Of a stretch of 10,944 nucleotides of DNA, positions 1 to 7,401 are shown in pieces. The DNA lies in contig DEIL01000296.1 in assembly GCA_002352445.1 (NCBI GenBank), positions 8,742 to 19,685 on the forward strand, written 5' to 3'. The notes below the pieces were generated by a model. The model ran no database searches, was not told the origin of the DNA, and saw nothing but the letters and a program-made list of their open reading frames with translations. Position 1 is the stretch's first letter. Each line of letters begins with the position of its first letter. The stretch is from Desulfobulbaceae bacterium UBA2775 (GTDB lineage Bacteria > Desulfobacterota > Desulfobulbia > Desulfobulbales > Desulfocapsaceae). Both the position numbers and the translations under genes were made by a program.

Positions 1-54
1 CCGGTTCCCTTTGCCCTCGCAGAAGGTATGACTTACAGATTCCGGTTGATTTTT

Positions 55-1023
55 CTACTCAAGTAGCTGGCCTATTCCACGATTTTTTGCAGATTCATAT
101 ATCAACTGTGCGGCCGCAAGATCAAAGAGGGCCATGCCTACTGTTTTAAAGAATGTAGTTCCACTTTCCCCCCTGTCAGGTTCTGCACCTGAGCGAATAA
201 ACCGGCCAAGGGTCTCAATCTGTTCTTCCTTCAGAATTCCGTCCTTGAGGGGGATTAAAATTTCTCCTGATTCTTCTTTAGCATAATCTATATCGACCCA
301 GACCCGGGAACTCTGTCTGAACAGTGCATCGGGATATTCACGAACATCAGGTTCAAAGGAGCCGACAGCAATAAAATGTTTTCCCTTAAACAGCTCCGGG
401 ATGTCAGGTAACACCGGTTTTCTGGCAGTTGTGGCCGTTATTATAATATCCGATTCGTTGATGAGGTCTTCTGTTGATTCCGCTATATTGATTTCAATAT
501 CCAGGTAGTCGGACTTTAATTTTTCCGACAGAAACAATATGTTTTCCCGGTTCATATCAAAAAGTGAGATTTTACGGATATTTCTAGCGGCACAACCATA
601 TTTGAGCTGGTAGAATCCCTGCACTCCGCAACCAACCAGCCCGACAGAATCCGCATCTATTTTTGCAATATGTCGTATTGACGAACCGCTGACAGCACCG
701 GTTCTCATGGCGGTAATGGCTCCTCCCTCCATGATGGCAAGTGGGGTTCCTGTCCTGCTGTCCGCAAGCATTACCGTTGCCTGGATCACCGGTTTTTCGA
801 CCACCCTGTTGTCCGGATAGAGGGTCAGCACCTTGGTAACCATATAATCACCGGCTATACAAGGCATAAGCAGGAGTATATTTCCATCGCCGCACGGTAC
901 GTTCATGCGCTCAGGCATGGTATAGGCTTTGGCTTCATAAACTGCCATTGCCTGCTCGACAGCGTCCATCATTTCGTCACAGGTGACTGCCGTAGTAATT
1001 GCCTGACTGTTCAGATAAAGCAT
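55..1023 (-). CDS. Ornithine cyclodeaminase/mu-crystallin family reductase, probable delta1-pyrroline-2-carboxylate reductase
   Basis: A 322-residue cytosolic protein with the normal length and layout of the OCD/mu-crystallin family. It has an N-terminal dimerisation and substrate part, then a Rossmann NAD(P) domain starting at VGLVGCGVQG (residues 127-136). Lys64 (MVTKVLTL) and Arg107 (AMRTGAVSG) match the family's substrate-carboxylate-binding positions. The segment GSFEPDVREYP (221-231) has the PDxRE form seen in ketimine and pyrroline-2-carboxylate reductases and alanine-dehydrogenase-like members. True ornithine cyclodeaminases, as I recall them, have a GGDCPGKTE-type segment there. This argues for an NAD(P)H-dependent reductase over an ammonia-releasing cyclase. 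It is the last gene of a three-gene operon, and its ATG follows the upstream TAA by one base, so translation is probably coupled. With a trans-3-hydroxyproline dehydratase two genes upstream, the best inference is reduction of delta1-pyrroline-2-carboxylate to L-proline. Family assignment is strong; substrate is inferred from context. Confidence 0.85.
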   Translation of the reverse strand: MLYLNSQAITTAVTCDEMMDAVEQAMAVYEAKAYTMPERMNVPCGDGNILLLMPCIAGDYMVTKVLTLYPDNRVVEKPVIQATVMLADSRTGTPLAIMEGGAITAMRTGAVSGSSIRHIAKIDADSVGLVGCGVQGFYQLKYGCAARNIRKISLFDMNRENILFLSEKLKSDYLDIEINIAESTEDLINESDIIITATTARKPVLPDIPELFKGKHFIAVGSFEPDVREYPDALFRQSSRVWVDIDYAKEESGEILIPLKDGILKEEQIETLGRFIRSGAEPDRGESGTTFFKTVGMALFDLAAAQLIYESAKNRGIGQLLE

Positions 1024-1024
1024 T

Positions 1025-2599
1025 TTATGTCTCGCTTGTTGATGCGCCGGTTTCGAAACGTTTCTCGATCACCCTGGCAGATTTTGTAATAGAGAGTCCG
1101 CCGAGAGCAGTACACCGGAGTTCAGGAGCTATACTTTTACCGACGGAATCCATAGTCTCAATGACTTCATCAAGGGGAATGACAGGATCATATCCTGCCA
1201 GGGCCATATTTGCACAGGTGAGAGCATTGGCTGCTGCCATTGCATTTTTGGTCAAACATGGAACCTCAACCCGATTGGCTACAGGGTCGCATATCATGCC
1301 CAGGATGTTCTGAAGAGCCATGGATGCTGCAGTAAGAGCCTGTGTAGCCGACCCTCCCCCCATTTCCACCAGTGCTGCTGCAGCCATACCGGAGGCTGAA
1401 CCACATTCCGCCTGACAGCCGCACACTTCGGCGGCAAATGTTGAATCTGTTGCGATAAGTACACCGATCATGCCGGCTGCAAGCATCCCCCGAACAGCAT
1501 CATCTTTTGAAAGGTCAAGGGAGTCAACGGCACCAAGAACGGCCCCGGGCAGACCCGCACATGATCCAGCCGTGGGTGCAGCCACAATTAAGCCCATGGA
1601 ACTCTTCATTTCCATGAGGGAAGTGATATAGAGGGTCATCGTATTGAGTACTGTGGAACCCAGAAGGGAGCCTGATTCCATGGCAGCTGCAAACCCTCTG
1701 GACTGGCAGCCAAGAATCCGTTCATCATATTCGGTGCCCTTAAGGCCTGTTCTGATCGATTTAATCAGGATATCGACGATCTCTGCCATTTTATCTATAA
1801 CTTCTGTTCGCTCAAGTGCTCCCCGCTGGCTCTCATAATGGATGGCAAGATCTGACAAGGGTAGTTTTTTGTCGACATTGAAATCGAGCATTTCCCTGTA
1901 GGATGAGAATGGTACTGAAAGATCCCTGCGTGACAGTATTGGTAACACAGGTGAGAGCTGCCTGACCATTGTAACATTGTCAATAGCTGCGATTGCACTG
2001 ATTGCATTTTCTGAGAGCGGTGTTTCTGTTTTTATCTGAATACATGCATCATCGTTAGACTCAAGGAGATTTACAAAATCAGCGCTGGTCAAAAATGGTG
2101 TTATATGAGGATGGATGTCTGAGGATACGACAAATACCAGGGTCTCGAAAAAATCACCCTTGATTGAAATATCGATTCCGTCAATGGAGATAATTTCCAC
2201 CATCCCACCCCCTGAGGAGATGGCCCTGATCACATGTTTTTCCCTGGTTCCTGTAAGGGTTATCAGATAGGTATTGGGATGCGCCATATCATAGTGGCCA
2301 ATTACATAGCTTATATTGAAGCCCTTATTGGAAAATATTTGTTCTGCGTCGGCCATCCTTGGATCCGTGGTATCCCAGCCAAGAAGCCCTCCGGCGAGAC
2401 CCAAATCCGACCCCTGTGTTGTGTGTGTAGTGGCTAGTGATCCGTCCTTATCGAATTCTACCAGTACATCAGTAAATTCAGTTGCGTGCATTAACTCTCG
2501 GGCGATCCGTCCGATGCGCAGAGCCCCGGCACAGTGAGAACTGGACGGCCCACGCATGACGGGACCGATAACATCATTGAAAATACTGGGGTGATTCAT
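1025..2599 (-). CDS. Single-chain iron-sulfur L-serine dehydratase (L-serine ammonia-lyase) family protein
   Basis: A 524-residue protein joining both parts of the Fe-S serine dehydratase. The N-terminal beta-type domain has GPVMRGPSSSHCAGALRIG at residues 12-30, and the C-terminal alpha-type catalytic domain covers about 265-510. Likely [4Fe-4S] ligands are Cys395 (GCQAECG), Cys437 (ICDPV) and Cys448 (VEVPC), at the conserved family positions. The usual reaction is L-serine to pyruvate plus ammonia in the cytosol by an oxygen-sensitive, PLP-independent enzyme. Departures from typical serine dehydratases are SSSHC where SSSHT is usual, DPVANRVEVPCLTKN where DPVxGLVxVPCxxRN is usual, and ELRCTALGG where ELRETAxGG is usual. 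Extra cysteines (393, 399) flank the cluster motif. These changes suggest a distinct clade whose substrate may not be serine. The gene begins 18 bp after the racemase-family gene, with only a weak Shine-Dalgarno visible, and ends one base before the reductase. Confidence 0.85.
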   Translation of the reverse strand: MNHPSIFNDVIGPVMRGPSSSHCAGALRIGRIARELMHATEFTDVLVEFDKDGSLATTHTTQGSDLGLAGGLLGWDTTDPRMADAEQIFSNKGFNISYVIGHYDMAHPNTYLITLTGTREKHVIRAISSGGGMVEIISIDGIDISIKGDFFETLVFVVSSDIHPHITPFLTSADFVNLLESNDDACIQIKTETPLSENAISAIAAIDNVTMVRQLSPVLPILSRRDLSVPFSSYREMLDFNVDKKLPLSDLAIHYESQRGALERTEVIDKMAEIVDILIKSIRTGLKGTEYDERILGCQSRGFAAAMESGSLLGSTVLNTMTLYITSLMEMKSSMGLIVAAPTAGSCAGLPGAVLGAVDSLDLSKDDAVRGMLAAGMIGVLIATDSTFAAEVCGCQAECGSASGMAAAALVEMGGGSATQALTAASMALQNILGMICDPVANRVEVPCLTKNAMAAANALTCANMALAGYDPVIPLDEVIETMDSVGKSIAPELRCTALGGLSITKSARVIEKRFETGASTSET

Positions 2600-2617
2600 A
2601 GTGGTTTTTTTATATAA

Positions 2618-3646
2618 TTATCGGAAGATAAAACCGTCCCTGAGTCCATCATCGGGATCAATATAGAGGCGGTTTTCTCCAGTTATGGATGCGGTTCCTG
2701 TAACTTTTGGGATAACAGCATCATATGGGCCAAAAGTTGTTTTTTGCGCAACCTCTACAGTCATTGTTGTTCCCAAGATACTTTCAATTGTAATGGTCTG
2801 ATGAGGTTTCAATCCATCCCTGGCAGTATGAATAGCTGCCCTTGCGCTGACTCCTGTGCCGGTAGCCGACCTGTCCACCTGCCCTTCAGCAAATATACAT
2901 ACATTTCGACTATGATGTTCTTTTTTTTCCGAAGAGCCAATGAAAATTGTCCCATAAAGGTAACCCAAATCAGACTCAAAAGGATGTTCAATTATTTCAC
3001 TGGCCATTACACTTTCTTTAATCTTCCGACCGGCATCTATTAATCGGTCATGGTTTTCAGGAATCAGATCAATACCAACCTGATCAGCTTGGCAAAAAGT
3101 ATAAAATGCTCCACCAAATGCAATATCGTATTCCAGAATTCCCAACCCGGGAACATCAACTTGCAAATCCTGCTTATAAAGAAAAGAAGGTACATTTAAA
3201 AATGAGACTGATTTCACCCTCCCCTCTTCAATGTTTGCAGTTGCCTCCACCCTTCCGGCCGGTGCGTCAATCTTCAACACCGGTTTTTTTCCTTTTTTTT
3301 TAATCCAGCCGGTATCAAAAAAGGCGGTGGTAATGGCAATTATAGCATGACCACACATGGTGCTATACCCTTCGTTGTGAAGAAAAATAACCCCCAGATC
3401 ACCATCCGGCGTGACCGGGTCCGTGAGAATTGCACCATACATATCAGCATGGCCCCGTGGCTCCCACAAGGCAGAAGTTCTTAGGTGGTCAAAATGTTCT
3501 TTAAAATACTGCCTTTTTTTAAGAACAGAGTTTCCTTTTATTTCCGGCAATCCTCCGGTAAAAATCCGCAATGGTTCTCCACCTGTATGTGCTTCAAGGG
3601 TGGTAATTACCTGCCAGTTTTTTGGAATTTTCCAGTTCTTTAGCAT
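2618..3646 (-). CDS. Proline racemase superfamily protein with Cys/Thr active site, probable trans-3-hydroxy-L-proline dehydratase
   Basis: Proline racemase/hydroxyproline epimerase fold. Counting from the longest frame (TTG at 3670, 350 residues), the N-terminal motif EAHTGGEPLRI lies at 26-36, the first catalytic cysteine is Cys106 in STMCGHAI, and the second active-site motif is DRSATGTGVSARAA (266-279). Proline racemases and 4-hydroxyproline epimerases have a second catalytic cysteine there (DRSPCGTG). Here it is Thr270. The Cys/Thr pair is the established signature of trans-3-hydroxy-L-proline dehydratases, including human L3HYPDH, which make delta1-pyrroline-2-carboxylate plus water. 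The length suits that family. I place the start at the ATG at 3646, eight codons inside the TTG at 3670, because TTG has no ribosome site and the family needs only a short N-terminus before HTGG; neither start has a strong site. It leads the operon whose last gene is a plausible pyrroline-2-carboxylate reductase. Confidence 0.85.
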   Translation of the reverse strand: MLKNWKIPKNWQVITTLEAHTGGEPLRIFTGGLPEIKGNSVLKKRQYFKEHFDHLRTSALWEPRGHADMYGAILTDPVTPDGDLGVIFLHNEGYSTMCGHAIIAITTAFFDTGWIKKKGKKPVLKIDAPAGRVEATANIEEGRVKSVSFLNVPSFLYKQDLQVDVPGLGILEYDIAFGGAFYTFCQADQVGIDLIPENHDRLIDAGRKIKESVMASEIIEHPFESDLGYLYGTIFIGSSEKKEHHSRNVCIFAEGQVDRSATGTGVSARAAIHTARDGLKPHQTITIESILGTTMTVEVAQKTTFGPYDAVIPKVTGTASITGENRLYIDPDDGLRDGFIFR

Positions 3647-3686
3647 ATTGTCTACCCAGGTTTCCAGCAATTAGAGTTATTACAAG

Positions 3687-3713
3687 ATTATCATCAAAAA
3701 TACCATCTTACAA
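3687..3713 (-). promoter_or_regulatory. Weak candidate promoter for the three-gene catabolic operon
   Basis: On the minus strand, GATAAT (3692-3687) resembles a -10 box at five of six positions. TTGTAA (3713-3708) resembles a -35 box at four of six, with a rather short 15-base spacer. It sits just upstream of the racemase-family gene, in an AT-rich stretch that follows an inverted repeat. It would let the left operon be transcribed independently of the transporter genes. The match is weak and unverified. Confidence 0.25.
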
Positions 3714-3732
3714 AATACAAAATCCGCAGCTC

Positions 3733-3840
3733 CGTCATTCCTGCGTAGACTGGAGATAGCGTAGATTTCGATCCAATCATTTCATCACATTATGTATGGA
3801 AATCTGCGCAATCCTTCTCCTACGCGAGAACGATGGAATA
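3733..3840. repeat. Degenerate composite inverted repeat (CGTCATTCC family, MITE/REP-like)
   Basis: The left end reads CGTCATTCCTGCGTAG (3733-3748) and the right end, TCTCCTACGCGAGAACG (about 3816-3832), is a decayed inverted copy of it. Inside lies a second inverted pair, GCGTAGATTTC (3759-3769) and GAAATCTGCGC (3799-3809), matching at 10 of 11 positions with the odd pair a G-U wobble in plus-strand RNA. The nested arms leave a loop of about 30 bases. This is the shape of short non-coding palindromic elements found between genes in many proteobacteria-like genomes. It fills much of the 225-bp gap between the EamA gene and the racemase-family gene. A related short copy lies at 4843-4870. Confidence 0.6.
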
Positions 3841-3871
3841 ACAAAGAATTTTAGTTTTTACGAGTTGATTA

Positions 3872-4765
3872 TCAAAGAGGTTTTGTTTTTTTTACCGCCA
3901 TTTCCTGAAAAAGAATAGACCCGACAATAAGAAGGAGTCCCAGGAAGGTGGCGACATGAATTTCTTCTCCTATAATAATTCTAAGAAAAATCAGGGAGAG
4001 GAAAGGAGAAATATAGATCAGATTTCCAACTCTCGCTGCTGTGCTGCTGAGTTCCAGTGCTGTCAACCAAAGCACGAAGGTGAGACCCATCTCAAAAAAC
4101 CCTATATAGGTCAACGGCAACAGTGCCTGGATGTCGGGCAACTGCAAACCACCAAACAGGGGGCTGAATAAGACAGAGTAAAGAAGACCAAAACAAAAAC
4201 CTGAAAAAAGCTTTGTCAACGGATCAAGGCCGTCTCTGGCATTGAATAGCCAGAATAATGCCCAGATAATTGTGGAACCGAAAGCAAGCACAAGACCAAG
4301 TTTGCTGACCTCGTTAAAACCTGTGAATTGTCCCTTTGTAGCAATAATTATAGCGCCACAAAAACTGATAATAACAGCGATAAGCTGTGCTCGGCTCAAG
4401 GCTTGTTTAAGGATGGGGACAGACAGAAGTGCCAGAGCCAGAGGCCAGCCGTAATTTAATGCCATGGCAATCTGCCCTGGAAGCAGGGAATAGGCCTTAA
4501 AGAGTACAGTATAATAGAGAAACGGATTGAGAAACCCAAGCAGTGCTGCTTTGCCAATCTGTTTCAGAGTAATTTTAGAAAGCTGGGAAATCTTACCCTG
4601 CAGAATTATTATAATGAACAAAGCAATGGTGGAAATGAGAGCGGAATAGAAAAGCAGCAAATAAGGCGTGACATACTGCAGGGCAATTTTAAATGCAGAA
4701 GCTGCCGTACCCCAGAAAGTAACGGCAATTAATGTCAACAGATAGGCTTTTGTCTGTTTTTGCAT
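3872..4765 (-). CDS. EamA/DMT-superfamily 10-TM transporter
   Basis: About 297 very hydrophobic residues forming two EamA repeats of roughly five membrane segments each, the usual size and plan of the drug/metabolite transporter superfamily. The first repeat starts with KAYLLTLIAVTFWGTAASAFK and ends around IIATKG. The second starts near GLVLAFGSTIIWALFWLFNARDG. The C-terminus is basic and cytosolic (KKTKPL). Family members export or exchange amino acids and other metabolites across the inner membrane, but the substrate cannot be read from sequence. The frame is open to a GTG at 4780; I prefer the ATG at 4765 because it begins MQKQTKAYLL, a normal short cytosolic leader before the first helix. 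It lies downstream of the amino-acid importer but is separated on both sides by palindromic repeats, so membership of the importer operon is uncertain. A role in exporting product or excess amino acid is inference. Confidence 0.85.
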   Translation of the reverse strand: MQKQTKAYLLTLIAVTFWGTAASAFKIALQYVTPYLLLFYSALISTIALFIIIILQGKISQLSKITLKQIGKAALLGFLNPFLYYTVLFKAYSLLPGQIAMALNYGWPLALALLSVPILKQALSRAQLIAVIISFCGAIIIATKGQFTGFNEVSKLGLVLAFGSTIIWALFWLFNARDGLDPLTKLFSGFCFGLLYSVLFSPLFGGLQLPDIQALLPLTYIGFFEMGLTFVLWLTALELSSTAARVGNLIYISPFLSLIFLRIIIGEEIHVATFLGLLLIVGSILFQEMAVKKTKPL

Positions 4766-4842
4766 TGGCTGCCCACACACGTATGCAAGCTTAGTTTAAG
4801 ACAGCATTGACTGTTTATAATCTCATGAAAAGTTCCCTATTC

Positions 4843-4870
4843 CGTCATTCCGGCGAAGGCGGGAATGACG
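4843..4870. repeat. Short palindromic repeat (CGTCATTCC family), possible terminator after livF
   Basis: Perfect 9-bp inverted arms, CGTCATTCC (4843-4851) and GGAATGACG (4862-4870), enclose GGCGAAGGCG, in which GC/GC can also pair across a GAAG tetraloop with one G-G mismatch. It begins 14 bp beyond the LivF stop codon. In minus-strand RNA it would form a strong hairpin, but only a modest, broken U-rich stretch follows (AGGGAACTTTTCATG), so it may act more as an mRNA 3'-end stabiliser than a strong terminator. The same repeat family recurs at 3733-3840. Confidence 0.65.
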
Positions 4871-4884
4871 ATATAGCTGCAACT

Positions 4885-5601
4885 TTACTCACCAAGATAG
4901 GCTTTCACTATACTCTCGTCTTGCTGCAGTGTTTTAGCATCACCCCTGATAACTATCTTGCCGGTTTCAAGAACATAACCATGATCTGCAAGTTTCAACG
5001 CCACCTTGGCATTCTGTTCAACCAGAAGGATGGTTACTCCCTCCTTATTTAGTCTTAAAACAATCTTCATGATCTGCTGAACCAGAAAGGGAGCAAGTCC
5101 CATGGAAGGTTCGTCAAGCAACAGCAATTTGGGGTTGGTCATCATCGATCGGCCCATCGCCAGCATCTGCTGCTCGCCTCCTGAGAGAAAAGCAGAATCA
5201 CGAGTCCTTCGTTCATAGAGAACAGGGAATATCTCGAAAACATGGTCCATACGTCGTTTCCGTTCAGCATCGTCGTCGAGAGTAAAGGAGCCGAGTTCAA
5301 GGTTCTCGGTAATTGTCATTCCTTTGAAGATCTTCCTTCCCTCGGGCACATGGATAAGTCCCATCTGGACAATGTCATGGGCGGGTTTGCTGGTAATATC
5401 ATCACCCTTATAACGGATGGTACCGGAAGTTGAGCGGATAAGTCCGGAGATCGCCCTCAAGGTAGTACTTTTACCGGCTCCGTTGGCACCGAGAAGGGTG
5501 ACAATCTGCCCTTCCCTGACAGTTAAGGAGATACCGCGCAGAGCATGGATCTTGCCATAGTGTGTCTCAAGATTTTCAATTTCGAGAATTGTATTGCTCA
5601 T
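4885..5601 (-). CDS. livF: Branched-chain/hydrophobic amino-acid ABC importer, ATP-binding protein LivF
   Basis: A 238-residue ABC ATPase of the HAAT importer family, acting at the cytosolic face of the inner membrane. Walker A is GANGAGKS (38-45), the signature is LSGGEQ (139-144), and Walker B is LLLLDEP (159-165). VEQNAKVALKLAD (194-206) carries Gln where most ABC proteins have the switch histidine, which is typical of LivF. The start codon overlaps the LivG stop in an ATGA arrangement (5598-5601), with AGAGGA just upstream as ribosome site, so the two ATPases should be made in equal amounts and form a heterodimer. It is the last gene of the importer cluster and is followed by a palindrome. 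The gene looks intact. Confidence 0.95.
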   Translation of the reverse strand: MSNTILEIENLETHYGKIHALRGISLTVREGQIVTLLGANGAGKSTTLRAISGLIRSTSGTIRYKGDDITSKPAHDIVQMGLIHVPEGRKIFKGMTITENLELGSFTLDDDAERKRRMDHVFEIFPVLYERRTRDSAFLSGGEQQMLAMGRSMMTNPKLLLLDEPSMGLAPFLVQQIMKIVLRLNKEGVTILLVEQNAKVALKLADHGYVLETGKIVIRGDAKTLQQDESIVKAYLGE

Positions 5602-6374
5602 GCGGTTTCGTCCTCTTCTTTACCCAGGTAGGCTTCTATGACTTTTGGATTACTCTGGATTTCTTCAGCATTTCCCTGGGCAATCTTTTCACCATAATCA
5701 ATTACGGTAATTTTTTCCGATACCTTCATGACCAGTCCCATATCATGTTCAATAAGAAAGATTGTGATGTTGAGCTGGTCACGGATTCGGTTGATGAGTT
5801 CAATCAGCTGCTGCTTTTCATCATGGTTCAATCCAGCAGCCGGTTCATCGAGTAACAGAAGTTTTGGTTGAGTTGCCAGGGCCCTGGCCCACTCCACTCT
5901 TCGCTGATCGCCATAAGCGAGATTCGAAGCAACTCTGTCTTTTGCACCCAGCAATCCAACAAAATCGAGACAGGTCTCACTAAACTCATTTATCGTGGCT
6001 TCCTCTTTCTGCTGGAAACCAGTTCTGAAGATTGCACCAACAGGTCCTGCCGAACTGCGGCAGTGCATTCCCGACATCACATTTTCAAGTACTGTCATAC
6101 TTTTAAAAAGCCTGAGGTTCTGGAATGTCCTTGCCATCCCCTGCCGGGTGATTTTATGTGGTTTCCTCCGCGTTATCGATTTTCCATTAAAAACAATATC
6201 ACCGGCGGTAGGTTTATAAAATCCAGTAAGACAGTTGAAGACGGAGGTCTTACCTGCACCATTAGGTCCGATAAGACTGGCGATACTACCCTCTTCAATG
6301 GAGAAATCCAGTTCCTTGATAACGTGGAGACCGGCAAAACTGAGCGCCAGGTTATTAACTTCTAGTAAAGCCAT
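5598..6374 (-). CDS. livG: Branched-chain/hydrophobic amino-acid ABC importer, ATP-binding protein LivG
   Basis: A 258-residue ABC ATPase. Walker A is GPNGAGKT (36-43), the Q-loop region is ARTFQNLRLF (81-90), the signature is the LivG-type LAYGDQRRVEWARAL (152-166), Walker B is LLLLDEPAAGLN (172-183), and the switch histidine is His210 in EHDM. The long helical insertion after the Q-loop and the C-terminal IEAYLG are features of LivG rather than LivF. It pairs with LivF on the cytosolic side of the LivH/LivM channel to power amino-acid uptake. It starts 34 bp after the LivM stop and overlaps LivF by 4 bp. Nothing is missing or truncated. Confidence 0.95.
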   Translation of the reverse strand: MALLEVNNLALSFAGLHVIKELDFSIEEGSIASLIGPNGAGKTSVFNCLTGFYKPTAGDIVFNGKSITRRKPHKITRQGMARTFQNLRLFKSMTVLENVMSGMHCRSSAGPVGAIFRTGFQQKEEATINEFSETCLDFVGLLGAKDRVASNLAYGDQRRVEWARALATQPKLLLLDEPAAGLNHDEKQQLIELINRIRDQLNITIFLIEHDMGLVMKVSEKITVIDYGEKIAQGNAEEIQSNPKVIEAYLGKEEDETA

Positions 6375-6408
6375 AGAATTTGATCCGTCGTTGTATTACC
6401 GTGTTGTG

Positions 6409-7398
6409 TTACGATTTCTTTGCCGGCCAGATACCCTCTGGTCTGTATAACATGATAATCAGCATGACAACTGCAAAAACCAGCATACGCATGGAGCCCA
6501 GGCCCCGAAAAACCTCAGGGAAGAGGACCAGAGCAAATGCACCAATTATAACGCCGGGAATCTTGCCCATGCCACCAAGAACAACGCCGAGAAGAATCAA
6601 TACGGATTGCTGAAACATGAAAGTCTCCGGGGAAATAGCTGTCATTTTAGCCGCAAAAAAACAACCGGCTACTCCACCAAAGATGGCACCGATTACATAG
6701 GCATATAATTTAACTGCAACTCTGTTAATGCCCATAGCTTCTGCTGCATCTTCATCTTCCCGTACATATTGCCATGCCCTGCCGAGACGGGAATGCTGCA
6801 GTCTGTAGCTGACAAAACAGGCGAGGATGGCAAGGATGAGAAATACATAATAAAAATGAATAATTTGATTCAACTGAAAACCAAAAATAGTTGGTCTTTC
6901 AATACCAATGAGTCCGCTGGCTCCGCCTGTGATTTCGAGGTTCCTGGCGATTATTCTGACAATTTCTCCAAATCCAAGTGTGACAATGGCAAGATAATCG
7001 CTGCGCAGTCTCAGGGTCGGGCCGCCAATGATGAGACCAGCACAGGCAGAGACACAGACAGCGACGGGAATAGTCAGCCAGAAGTTGACACCAAATTGGG
7101 AGGTAAGGATACCTGTTGTGTATGCTCCAACCGCAAAAAATGCGGCATAGCCGAGATCGAGAAGTCCTGCGTAGCCAACGACAATATTCAACCCCAGGCA
7201 GAGCATGACATAGAACCAGACATTTGTCATGACCTCGAGGCCATAGTTATTTGATACCAGAGGAATAAGCATGGCAATAACAGCAAGAGTCATAAGAATG
7301 AACATGCGATTCTTTTGTGGATAAAGCCATCCGCTCAGACCACCCGGATTGTCTTGACCGGATATGCCAGTTGAGGGTGTATTAGTTGGATTTACCAT
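6409..7398 (-). CDS. livM: Branched-chain/hydrophobic amino-acid ABC importer, permease LivM
   Basis: A 329-residue inner-membrane permease. A polar N-terminal tail of about 30 residues (rich in Pro, Thr, Gly) precedes about nine or ten hydrophobic segments. LivM hallmarks are visible: NIVVGYAGLLDLGYAAFFAVGAY (about 72-94), TLRLRSDYLAIVTLGFGEIVRI (about 128-149), and the cytosolic coupling-helix region LGRAWQYVREDEDAAEAMGIN (about 205-225), followed by AGCFFAA and GGMGKIPGVIIGA. It forms the transmembrane channel with LivH. Its ATG lies three bases after the LivH stop, and the ribosome site GAGAGGA lies within the last codons of LivH, so coupling is likely. The N-terminal tail is longer than in minimal LivM proteins but not unusual. 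Confidence 0.95.
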   Translation of the reverse strand: MVNPTNTPSTGISGQDNPGGLSGWLYPQKNRMFILMTLAVIAMLIPLVSNNYGLEVMTNVWFYVMLCLGLNIVVGYAGLLDLGYAAFFAVGAYTTGILTSQFGVNFWLTIPVAVCVSACAGLIIGGPTLRLRSDYLAIVTLGFGEIVRIIARNLEITGGASGLIGIERPTIFGFQLNQIIHFYYVFLILAILACFVSYRLQHSRLGRAWQYVREDEDAAEAMGINRVAVKLYAYVIGAIFGGVAGCFFAAKMTAISPETFMFQQSVLILLGVVLGGMGKIPGVIIGAFALVLFPEVFRGLGSMRMLVFAVVMLIIMLYRPEGIWPAKKS

Positions 7399-7401
7399 GA
7401 A

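Noticed and set aside
3284..3301. Two T runs (seven and nine bases), A runs in the mRNA, inside the racemase-family gene, considered as a programmed slippage site.
   Set aside because: They simply encode a lysine-rich loop (IKKKGKKP), the frame is intact on both sides and no alternative frame product looks meaningful.
5868..6365. Plus-strand open frame of 165 codons opposite livG.
   Set aside because: It is the antisense shadow of a conserved ATPase, with no domain features or ribosome site.
6769..7254. Plus-strand open frame of 161 codons opposite livM.
   Set aside because: Low-complexity hydrophilic composition, no recognisable motif, and it lies entirely opposite a well-conserved permease gene.
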